From positions 16,200,479 to 16,264,478 of the forward strand of contig JBCFYV010000012.1 of the NCBI GenBank assembly GCA_039000515.1: a stretch of DNA of 64,000 bases, given 5' to 3'. This document shows, in pieces, positions 54,700-64,000 of the stretch. A model generated the notes under the pieces. It searched no databases. It was given only the letters and a program-made list of their open reading frames with translations, and was not told where the DNA came from. Numbering within the stretch: the first letter of the stretch is position 1; each line of letters opens with the position of its first letter. The position numbers and the translations under genes are program-made. This stretch comes from Timema cristinae. Taxonomy: Eukaryota > Arthropoda > Insecta > Phasmatodea > Timematidae.

Positions 54700-56181
54700 C
54701 CGGGGCGGATCCAGATCATTTTCATAGGGGGGTCATAATTATAAATAACATAGCTACTTTTAGTGTTAAATTTATATTCAAAAGCATTTATTAATTTCTC
54801 ATTCATATTTTGATCTTATGTATGTTTTAACCCGTGGTCATCCTTCTCAATATTTTAAAATCAAATAGTTTTAATAAATTATTTAGAGTGACCCTCGTTC
54901 AAAATTTTTTTGAAGAATTGTTCACTCTAGAAGCTATGAGTAGTCTTCGCCTTGTTTTGTTATTCAATCAGATTATTTTATAACCCATTTAAAGTATTCC
55001 TCACATGGACATTTTTGAAATTTGGATGCCCCTTGTAGCTATTTAGAGTGATCTTCCCCTTTATGTTTCACGATAAGTAGAAGATAATCTTCGAAGTGGT
55101 CTTACAAAAATAAAATTTTGAAAATTGACTTATTTTAGAAACTAGGCTCTTTGGGGTGGGCCCCAGCTGAAAATTCATCAAAATGAAATGTATCTAGAAG
55201 TTATTTGGAGTTATCTTCCCCTAGATATTTTTGAAATTTGAATGACCTTGGAAGCTATTTAGAGCTTTCCTCATCTGAATTTTTCTGCCAGTTAGATGCC
55301 GCTAGTCTAGTAGTTATTTGAAGCGGTCTTCTCCGGCAAATTTTTGACAATAGATTATATTTATAAGTCAGTTGGAGTTTTATTCAAGGCCATCTTTCAG
55401 CTTCATATTTGATAATATCAGAGGATTTGAAATATATCTAGGGGGTGGGGGATTTATTCTATGGAGGGGCAAATTATCTTCAGGGGGCAGATTCCCCCAC
55501 AGTTCCGCCGTTCCTGCTGTCACACATACTCTATATTCGGTATTCGGGGATGAAATGCGCTCAAGCGATTATTAGTCGACCTGTTGGTCTAGGGGTAAGG
55601 TGTCAGACTTCTTTGCTGGCGGCCGGGGTTCAATCCTTGGTCCCGGCACAGACTTATTTGATTTCCAAACCCTTCCTTCACCTATGGAAGACGTGTATTA
55701 ACCACAACTTGTGAATGTGTGGAATACTAGGCCTCCATCGTGGTTCGGATCCCACGTTAAACTGTAGGTCCTCCATTTCATCTCACAATCACCCTACCAC
55801 TACACATTAGCGTAAGTGCGTATAACCCGAACGGGCTGTAATAATAATAGGTTATTAGTCTTCTTTGATGTGTGATAGTCTACCGTTTTATATGGAACAA
55901 TGTTCGTTACTCGCTATGCACAACAAATATTCGTATATAAAAACTGTTTGTTGTCCACTCTTGCGTGAGTCATATCGAACATTGAATAAAATTGTACGAA
56001 TAACACACGTATGGACCCGGCTTAAGAGATGTCCACGCATAAAAATATTTAAAAAATTGTACAATTTATTTGTGTTGTGTTTTTTTCTAAAAATTAAATT
56101 TTAATTCTGTTTTTTGTATTAATTTTCTAACTTTCACAGGGGGTCAACTGACCCTTTAACCAGCCCCTGAATCCGTGCCTG
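54700..56181. mobile_element. Possible non-autonomous element, 'ggggcggatcca' ends
   Basis: The left end, ccggggcggatccag, pairs with the right end on the minus strand, caggcacggattcag. Both are followed by a G-run. The flanks ttgacgac (54690-54697) and atgacgac (56182-56189) are similar. Inside, 54880-55330 holds imperfect repeats of 'gaagctatttagagt(g)atcttcccc'. A family 1 SINE is nested within. Confidence 0.5.
55578..55850 (+). repeat. SINE family 1, nested
   Basis: The head gacctgttggtctaggggta, box B ggggttcaatccttgg, the body and a truncated tail (cccgaacgggctgtaataat) are present. Confidence 0.9.
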
Positions 56182-56189
56182 ATGACGAC

Positions 56190-56930
56190 AGTAATTAAAG
56201 CCGTCACACAATCAAAATTATTCAATTTTGTCAAATACTTTAAATAATGAGTTGAGAAACATTTCTATTTTATGTAATAAAGTCTAACACGGTGACATTT
56301 GAGAGTAGCAAGGCTGTAGGAGGGGAAGGGTTATTTTTTTGATGATGAAAAAATTATATTTAAGGCAAATATTAAAATAGTTTATTCAAGGTGTTAAAGT
56401 GTATTTTGTGTATTTTAGTGGGCGTGTTTCAATTGTAGGCATATATTAAAAATGGTCAACGAGCATAAATAGCCTAATTATTAATAAAAATGGGATTGAA
56501 AAATGTCATCCTAATTTGTAAAGCTATAAAATATTAAAGAAAATATGTTTTTTCAAGAAACTAAAATATTATAATTTTATTTAAATTAAACATTTTATAT
56601 TGCAAAAATGTATTTATAGGTAAGTCAGCTCTAAGCCACAATAGATATAAATTTTATTTATTTTATTTTAAATGACATTATTTTCATGAAAGATTGAATT
56701 TTGGTTCTTCTTAGATGTTCCCTTAAAGCGTAGCTAATAAATCCTACCTCAAACATTGGATCTCAAACCTCGCTAAACCCACCTTTCCCCCTTATTCACT
56801 AATTTCCCTTCCTACTCGTTACCTTCATTCTAAAGTTCCAAACCACCATTGAGTTTGTTTAATATAATAATTCGTAGAGTATTCACTAAATGCAATTAAT
56901 TATCACTATTGAAATTAAATATGGAACGCC
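56190..56930. other. AT-rich spacer, nothing recognised
   Basis: No gene is supported. Confidence 0.45.
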
Positions 56931-57132
56931 AATGCTGAGGAGCTAGGGTTTCAAATTTCAGTCGGGTCTACTAAGAGTGGTTTTTCCTAAATGGTTTTAT
57001 ACTCTTCCTATATGAAAAGTTGAGTAATATCCCCCTAAATTCAACCTTACTCATATATTAATACCTAACCAATTGGTAAAAATAGAATATATGCGTATAA
57101 TCCGAAAAGGTTGTAGCACGTGGCTCAAAAAA
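56930..57132 (+). repeat. SINE family 2, 5' truncated, diverged
   Basis: The copy starts around box B (ctagggtttcaaatttcag), with the body (tggtttttcctaaatgg) and the tail (ataatccgaaaaggttgtag). Confidence 0.7.
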
Positions 57133-57134
57133 AT

Positions 57135-57940
57135 AATACTATGACCTCAGTATTTTTACTTTAGTTTCCACCACAAAAATGTATTTATTTTTTTCCCTCC
57201 CTCTATCTAACACGACTTAGTACATTCCAAAAAATGTATCTTATTACCCGCTTCGCTGGTGGCATGGCCACTCTCGCAATGTATAAAGCTGGGTTCAGAC
57301 TTGAACATAACAACGAAAATAAAAATGAAGACAAACATCTGCTGAAATAAAGAAGATTATTATGGTTTATTATTATTATTATCAACTAAAAACACAACAC
57401 ACCCAAAGAAATACACTCGTCAAAGGATATATGAACACCCAATATCGTTGCTGAGGCAACTGCAGATTTTATGGAGAAAAGCCCTATCTTCGCTCTCTCT
57501 TTCTGTTAACTGTTGCCAAATCTACGCGTTCGCGTTCTCAGTTATGTCAAGAGGTGGTGTACTTGGGTAAGAAGGAGCTACTGGCAACCTCAACTAACCA
57601 GCTTTGCGAAACTTGTCTTATATTTGAGGGGAGATGACTACACAAAAACTAGAAATTGACAACGCTGTTTTCCAATAGTAACCATGTGATTCCCTCGGAG
57701 ATAATATACAGTGTAGGCCTACTTACAAAAATCAAAACACACACGTGACTCCGCTGCTCTCCTGCCAATTACTGTATGTTTGGGGAAATGTCCAGGGAGG
57801 CGTCAAACTAGAACAGGACCGAACACGAACGTCCTTTGATGCAACGAGCAAAAACCGACAACTGGTGGATCGGGGCCGAACCTAATAACGAACAAATCTT
57901 GTTACAGTGTTCTGTTCTAGTCTGAACGAGGTTTAAGGTT
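57135..57940. other. Spacer with short open frame
   Basis: The segment 57220-57300 (with 'cccgcttcgctggtggcatgg') is less AT-rich but shows no family signature. No gene is supported. Confidence 0.4.
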
Positions 57941-57944
57941 ATCT

Positions 57945-58138
57945 ATGACAGGGACGCTAGGGTTCATATCTCACTCGGGTATTCCGAGAGTGGTTTTTCC
58001 TAAATGGTTTCTCATTCTCTCCACGAAAATTCTGGTACACTTCCTTTAAATTCAACCTTCCTCATCCGTAATCCATTAACGTAATTAGTACATAAACGTA
58101 TTACCAGAATGGGTAATAAGACGCCGTGCAAAAAATAA
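57945..58138 (+). repeat. SINE family 2, 5' truncated
   Basis: The region around box B (gctagggttcatatctcac), the body (tggtttttcctaaatgg) and the tail (ccagaatgggtaataagacg) are recognisable. Confidence 0.7.
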
Positions 58139-58349
58139 AAAGTCCCCTATAAATACAACAGATGAGGCGTTTAGACATTACGTCTCAATAAATTAAAAAA
58201 TGTCTTACTTAATCTTCTCAAATTTTTTGTTATGGTGTTATTAGCACTTGATAACCTATTGAGGTGAAAAAAATCAATGGTCTACCATTAAAATAAAATA
58301 TAATCTCTAAACCAGATGTGCTTATTGAATAATTTTTTTAAGAACTTGC

Positions 58350-58490
58350 TCTTAATCACATTCTTAGTGATTCTCATAAATGGTTTTCCCTTATTATTCC
58401 ACTAAAATGAGGGCACATTTCCCAGTTACAATCCTATTAACATAACTAAATTGCGTTTTCAGCCCGAACAGGTAGTAAGACTTGGAGAAA
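58350..58490 (+). repeat. SINE family 2 tail half
   Basis: Only the 3' half of the body and a degraded tail (agcccgaacaggtagtaagac) remain. Confidence 0.6.
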
Positions 58491-58564
58491 AAACGTGTTG
58501 TATATAACTTAAAACCCAGCCCTCTCTCCCCCCCCCCCTCCAATAAAAATATTTTGGATCATTC

Positions 58565-58565
<1 letters not shown>

Positions 58566-58634
<69 letters not shown>
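58566..58634. repeat. (TG)n microsatellite
   Basis: About 34 uninterrupted tg units. Confidence 0.98.
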
Positions 58635-58635
<1 letters not shown>

Positions 58636-58639
58636 GAAT

Positions 58640-59620
58640 AGGTGTTAATAATTAGAATCAACGCTCTCTTATGTATAATCTCAAGAAAATTTGTGTTAGG
58701 GTCATAAGTGGTGTTTCAGTAACTTATGACGCAGTTTTTTTATAAATATTAAGCTTTATAATCTTAACTGAAATCGAATATTTCAACCAATAATATGGTA
58801 TTTTCAAATTATTACTATTATTTGTTTTAAATCTTATCTTGTTCCCTTCAAATATTGTACATTTATTTGATAAAAAACAGTAATATACATTAATTTGATT
58901 AATTTAAATGTTTTAATACTCACAATTACTTATTTTTGTAGCATAGCCAGCCATCCTCCGCTATAGTGATCTGCTGCTGACATTTATAATTGACTAAACT
59001 TGTCGCGATAGGTTTAAATTGTGATTAATTATATCATTAACAAACTCAATGCATACATCGCTTACGTACTCGTCTCAACGCGATCATTAACCAACCATTA
59101 CATGTGTAATGATGACGAGTTTGTCTATACAAGGCCTTATGGATAATTTGTTATTCTGATGATGCGCAGGGCATACAAAATTTAAATGTCTACAATAAAC
59201 TGCAATGCTGAAATATCTCTTTTAATTACAAGATTAAAACAAAATAAAAATGTTGTTGGTGTTTTAGACCTTGTTTTTAATCTAAATATTTCAAGAAAAG
59301 ATTTAATATAAACTCACGTTTTAATTAAAATTCTTTGCAATAAAGCCCATCAAAAAATGTATACTAAAATCTTCTTATTCAATTACACTATGGTAACAAA
59401 GAACTAAATTTTAATAAAATATAAAAACTCGATCTTGTAACTTGAAGTAGTGGTCTAGACTCTAGTTAGAGAAATTCTAAATTTTAAAAGCAGTAAATTA
59501 AATATAATTTGAATGTACCGTCTTAATAATCAGACATTTTATGAACGCGAAAGAATGTGAAGAGATTTGTCATGTGCTAGGTGTTTGAATGGGCGTCACA
59601 TTAGCTTCAAATTTATAATA

Positions 59621-59653
<33 letters not shown>

Positions 59654-59860
59654 AATTACTTATCTACTTACTCTATGGAATTAGGAATTCTACATTCCTT
59701 GAAAGCAGGCGAGATGCCAACCACTTACTGACCGAGCAGTAGCAGATATTTTCCACTTTATTCTTTTCCTAATTTATATTTAAATATTGTTATTATAACT
59801 GTGTGAATATACATAGTCTTTCTTTATAGGGCTCTATACACAAGATTTTGCACTTAACCC
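58640..59860. other. AT-rich spacer, nothing recognised
   Basis: No gene is supported. A short att microsatellite lies at 59617-59651. Confidence 0.45.
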
Positions 59861-59864
59861 CATT

Positions 59865-60000
59865 ACACGCCCGAACTAGCCACAATTAATTACAATAAAA
59901 GGGAGGGATGAGAATGATATAATTTTGGAATAAATAAGCCCAAATTTGCGTAGAGAGAGAGAGGAGAACAAAAATATTAGAGTAAATTGTAAAATATATA
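59865..60000 (-). repeat. SINE family 2 remnant
   Basis: On the minus strand a body fragment (cctctctctctctacgcaaa) and a diverged tail region (gttcgggcgtgtaatgg) can be followed. The head is missing. Confidence 0.4.
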
Positions 60001-60081
60001 TATTTTTCAAATATCATATACGAGTAAATAAATCACTCTTAATTTTAGAATTAAAATTAAAATTACTATATATACTCGAGG

Positions 60082-61398
60082 TGTGACCATATATTAACAT
60101 CTAACTATCACGTTTGATCGAAAGTGATGTGACGTTGTCACAGACATAATGCAAACATGGACGATCTAGCTCACCTGATCTGGTCCCCTTTGACTGGGCT
60201 GGAACTCGACTTCATGAAACACGCACACTCTACTCCACTCAACATCACGCGGCTTACTGACCACCCGTGGCTCGAGGCCCGATTAGAGCAAGACTCGGAC
60301 AATAGAACATCGAGATGCGCTAACCCGTATGCGCTGACGGTTGTGCTCGAGTGAAACAAGACTCATCCACCGGCGCGTGATTTGAAATTATCACGAGAAT
60401 CGTCGAGACTTCTCCCGAAGCGACGTACACCCCTCTCCCTTCACCCCAGTGTGTTCCCGCCGTTTGTGAACACGTGATTGACTTTGTACTGTATATAACG
60501 GCTGGACTGTGTAGTGATGTCACTCATTTCTCTGCACTCGATTAGGTGAGACACTTGTCTTAGATTTAGACGTAGGTTGCTGTTCGACGTATTCTAAATT
60601 ATGTTTGGGTTAAAATTGTTCAAAATTTAAGTTTCGACTTTAAATATAAATCATGATTACTAATAGCTATATTTCTCTGAGACTGCAGGATTTGCCTGTC
60701 AGCCATTATGGTTTATGCTCTAGCTTTTTCTTGGTACTTAACGTTGTGTCCGCCTCACGGACGGGTTGGAACTTTGGCATGGCGCCATCTTAGGGCGCTA
60801 ATGGAACTTTAGCTTGTCACCATCTTGGGGCGCTAATAATTTCTGTTTAACGTGTAACTTACTTAAAATAATTATTCTGCTTGCTAAAGGTTAAAGGTTT
60901 GTTACGATTGTAATTGTTATTCAACTCGGGGGGCGCGAGCCCGTGCGCCCAGCACATTGGTCATTATAATAATAATAATTTAGATTGAACTAATTTGATT
61001 AGGAACTATTGTAACAGATTAGGTTTAGGTTAATCATTTTCTCTGTTGCGCCTTATAATGGCAGTCTATTATAAAACTTCATACTTATGTCAATGTAGTG
61101 TTACCATCGCCAGGTCGTGTAGACCTATACATATTTCTTGTATTTAACTTTCCTGCTAGGTTAGTCGCCTTCTGCGAGGGTCAATTTAATTATGACTACG
61201 TTGTATTAATTGTTCTGTTGTCTCTTAACGACTTGGGGTCTTGCCCCTTTGTTTATTGTTTATTTCGGCCCTTATCGGCCAGTCACTCGACTTTCCTATA
61301 GTGCCTCGCTCTTGTATGTCTGCGAGTTGTTTGTAGAATAAAATAAACTCTCTTGTAACTAACCTACCTTCTATTTATTGTTATATGAACCTATCACA
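60082..61398 (+). mobile_element. 5' LTR of a Ty3/gypsy retrotransposon
   Basis: The region precedes gag and ends ...tatcaca (61398). Two upstream sites start tgtgac (60082 and 60128), either of which gives TGTGA...TCACA termini. A TATA-like tatata lies at 60492-60497, and an aataaa-type signal at 61337-61342 is about 60 bp before the end, in the U3-R-U5 order. The length would be about 1.3 kb. The primer binding site directly after 61398 was not assigned to a tRNA. The 3' LTR is outside the window, so the start cannot be confirmed. Confidence 0.65.
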
Positions 61399-61580
61399 TC
61401 ATATGAAGGGGGGGTTACAAGAGAGAAGCTGCGCCACTCTGCTCTCGCAGAGTTGAGTGGGGCACTTAATAGGGTATTAGGTATAGTTAGGAGAGAAAAT
61501 AGGGTCCGCCTGTCTGCAGTGTTGTTGGATGATTGATATTGTATTGATTCTTGTTTGTTTATGTTTCATGACTCCGCGAC

Positions 61581-62618
61581 CATGGAGACCACTCCTGCAA
61601 CTGCCATGTCCACTTTGACCACATCTAAGACTGCTGTCTACCGCCTGAGCCGGGACGAGTTGACAGCTGAGCTGACTTCAAGGGGGTCTCCTTCTCTCCC
61701 AATGCTACTGTGGGTGAGCTCAGATCTAAGCTATGTGGGGAGATTAGCGGGACTGGGGAGGCTGAGACTGACTCGGGTATGGACAAGATTGAGGATGGGA
61801 ATCCACCCCCTTTAGCGCCAACCGCTCCTCCTCCACCCCCTTCACTAGTTAAATGTCAGAACAAAGTACTTATGGAGATTTTGAATCGGACCCCTGTTTG
61901 CGACGGTCAAGATCACGCTACTCTGTTTAAATTTATGGTTGAGATCAACAGAGCATATTGTCTAAAGTTAGCGAGTGATAGTGAATTTTTGATTCTGTGT
62001 TTGGCCAAAACTTCTGGTTTTTTAACCCAGCTGTTCTCCCGTGGGATTCAAAATGGTTTATCTTGGAGATCACTTACTGACCTCATTTTAGAAGCGCTGT
62101 TACCCAGTAGGGCTAGAGAAAGGTTATGTAAGGAAGTTATTCACAGGTTTCAATATCCCCACGAATCGTTGAGAGATTTTATTTTATCTATCACAGAGGC
62201 AGCTCAAGTTCTCAATAGTGGTCTGGGGGAAAGTGAGATCGTTGATATTATTCTTGAGAATGTGTCGCCCCTCACCCGGCGACATTTTGTATTTACATGT
62301 AAGCCCTGTACGGTACTTGAACTTTTCTCTCTAGCATCTTCGATTGAAAACACCCTGCTCGCCGAACAGGAGTATTTAAGTGCGCATGCGCCGGCGGCAT
62401 TAAACCGCAGACGCACGGGTTCAACTCCCGAACCTATGAATACGGCCTTGTCATTAGCGCCTGTACTATCGGGCGATCGCGATGCTAACACTCCTAGGGA
62501 CAACTTCAGGCCTTCGGGTTCTGACAACCGTGCGCCCCGCGACCTCTCGCGCATGAGATGTTTTCGGTGTAGAAGACTGGGTCACGTACAGAGACAGTGT
62601 AGATCGGGAAACTTATAG
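61581..62618 (+). pseudogene. gag: Gypsy gag polyprotein, one frameshift
   Basis: Structural protein of the retrotransposon particle. ATG 61581 opens a frame with a SAP-like start (LSRDELTAELTSRG). A one-base change near 61685-61690, in a G-run, moves the rest into the frame seen from 61710 (ELRSKLCGEI). A proline-rich linker follows, then the capsid-like helical region (about 61860-62380). An Arg/Ser-rich spacer leads to a CCHC zinc knuckle, CFRCRRLGHVQRQC, close to the end. Stop TAG is at 62616-62618. A -1 slippery site sits directly before the stop, linking it to pol. Confidence 0.8.
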
Positions 62619-62650
62619 GGCGCGCTCGTAGTCGTGGTCCGGTCGTGCCC
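62606..62650 (+). promoter_or_regulatory. Putative -1 ribosomal frameshift signal
   Basis: The slippery heptamer gggaaac (62606-62612) is in the correct phase (g gga aac in the gag frame), two codons before the gag stop. After a 5-nt spacer, gggcgcg (62618-62624) can pair with cgtgccc (62644-62650), seven pairs including one G-U. The -1 frame is open through this point into pol. Confidence 0.65.
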
Positions 62651-64000
62651 ACTTGTATTAAACCACGTGCTCCTACTCCTGTAGTTCAGATCCAGGTAGC
62701 CCAAAACGATTGTGTTGCTCTTTTAGATACAGGAGCCAGTCACTCATTTATATGCCGTGAGTTTTTGCGCCAGTTAGAGGGTAAAACAAAAATCGATTAT
62801 AGGTCGATAGGTCCTAAGATTTACGCCGTGGCTAATGGGCAGACTATCTTGGTCGATCGTAAAGTAGTGCTCTCTATTAAGATAGAAAGATTTGCCTGGA
62901 AACGTCCATTCTTTGTTATGCCAGAACTTCCCTTTGATGTTATTCTAGGGACTGACTTCATGTTCGAGACTGGAGTCAAACTTGACCTGAGACGCTTAGG
63001 AATATCTTTTAAGTTTGAACCTAGTTTGTTTATTCCGTTTTGTGTTGGGCACCATCCTCGCAGGTTGTTCCCCATTGTCGAGGAACGTGAAGCGATAGAT
63101 CGTTTGATAGCTCGATTCCCTGACGTCATCACTGACAGATGGGGCAAGTGCGACATTTTGCCGTACGACATTGTGGCGCAGGACCACATTCCTGTTAGAT
63201 CTGGTCCCTACTCCTGTGCACCCCCCAAACTCGAGATATTTAGAAATCTTATCATGGACCTGGAACAAAAGGAGGTTATTCGTCCCTCCAAATCCCCATA
63301 CGCAAGTCCTGCGTTCATTATTCCCAGGAAAGGTCATGGGCATCGCTTGATTGTCGATTATAGAAAGCTTAATAAAAAAATAGTGTTCGACCCATACCCC
63401 ATGCCTAGCATAGAGTCCGCCTTCCAACATCTTGGCGGAGCCAAATATTACAGCTTGATTGACCTTAATGCGAGCTTTCTGCAATGTGCTCTCTCAGAGT
63501 CGTCTAAGAAATTCACCGCGTTTATCACCCCCTGGCAAGTCTACGAATTCAACCGAGTGCCGTTAGGGATAAGTTGCGGGGGCAAGCGTTGAGTAGAGTC
63601 TTAGACCATATTTTGGCGGACCTGAAATACAAATTCGTGTTTAACTACCTTGATGATATCTGCGTTTACAGCAAATCTTTTGATGACCATTTGCGTCATG
63701 TTGAGGTAGTGTTGAGGCGCCTGCGCGAGGCTGGGTTGACTGTAAACCCGGAGAAAGTCACATGGGCGAAGAGATCTATCCCATATCTTGGCTATATCAT
63801 TTCTGAGGGTAACCTGCTCGTTGACCCGGATCGGGTTAAGCCTATCTTGGATTTTCCCGCCCCAAAAAACATAAAAGGGGTATTACGGTTTCTAGGTATG
63901 TGCGCCTACTACGCTAGGTTCATCCCGAACTTCTCTGACTTAGCCAACCCCCTTAACTCCTTGAAGAAAAAGGGTGCCACCTTTATTTGGGGTTCTGCCC
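62612..64000 (+). pseudogene. pol: Gypsy pol: protease and reverse transcriptase (partial)
   Basis: Polyprotein in the -1 frame relative to gag. The aspartic protease has LLDTGASHSFICREFL (active-site DTG). The reverse transcriptase begins with ...IRPSKSPYASPAFIIPRK and VDYRKLNK. It continues with YSLIDLNASFLQCAL (motif A, with Asp in LIDLN), RVPLG, and then FNYLDDICVYSK, the catalytic YxDD box (YLDD). After it come GYIISEGN and FLGMCAYYARFIPNFSDLANPL, which lead toward RNase H. A frameshift near 63565-63590 (after VPLGI) separates the two parts and ends the first frame at 63590-63592. The gene continues beyond 64000. The order of protease and RT fits Ty3/gypsy (Metaviridae). Confidence 0.88.

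Noticed and set aside
60157..60354. Plus-strand open frame inside the LTR
   Set aside because: It lies in the presumed U3, has no domain and overlaps an equally open minus-strand frame; most likely non-coding GC-balanced sequence.

Overview
The window reads as nuclear DNA of an invertebrate animal. It is AT-rich and contains spliced genes with GT-AG introns, many tRNA-derived SINEs, minisatellites and DNA transposons. A single 5S rRNA-like gene (37033-37150) has a sequence type I associate with arthropods (inference, no alignment run). No complete ordinary host protein-coding gene is visible. Almost every recognisable coding region belongs to a mobile element. Two 100-base assembly gaps lie at 3285-3384 and 35174-35273.

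Region 1 (1-8.4 kb) is AT-rich spacer with element remnants, one SINE and two degraded minus-strand coding fragments. Region 2 (about 8.4-22.95 kb) is a decayed Polinton/Maverick (adintovirus-like) integrated element with all genes on the minus strand. In minus-strand order it holds a 4-exon gene of unknown function with intact splice sites (22943-20600), protein-primed DNA polymerase B, a 64-bp tandem array, the packaging ATPase, a small conserved ORF, an unknown ORF, a retrovirus-like integrase, a penton-like minor capsid protein, a pX-like core peptide, the major capsid protein, an accessory domain joined to an adenain-like protease, and an unknown ORF. Most of these genes carry stops or frameshifts. 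The ATPase gene is physically split by an LTR-like insertion that itself carries a SINE.

Region 3 (23.1-26.1 kb) is a nearly complete hAT-type transposon with a perfect 8-bp target duplication. Region 4 (26.1-31.3 kb) holds degenerate tRNA-like repeats, a compact cluster of transcription-factor-like sites (28.0-28.1 kb), SINEs and an inverted-repeat element. Region 5 (31.7-33.4 kb) is a Tc1-like DD34E transposon. Region 6 (34.5-35.3 kb) is the 3' part of an unknown minus-strand gene whose N-terminal half is coded by an 18-bp minisatellite that runs into an assembly gap.

Region 7 (37-60 kb) contains the 5S-like gene, two large minisatellites (28-bp and 22-bp units), several non-autonomous hAT-like elements and about 15 SINE copies. 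The SINEs fall into two main families with different tRNA-like heads but a shared 3' tail. Region 8 (60.1-64.0 kb) is the 5' LTR, gag and first part of pol of a Ty3/gypsy retrotransposon. It has a textbook-shaped -1 frameshift signal at the gag stop and continues past the window edge.

The strongest candidates for something not previously described are the intact 4-exon gene beside the decayed polymerase, the minisatellite that appears to have grown from the B box of a tRNA-derived SINE, and the gag-pol recoding signal. Viral and retroelement genes are described only as found. No broken frame has been restored.
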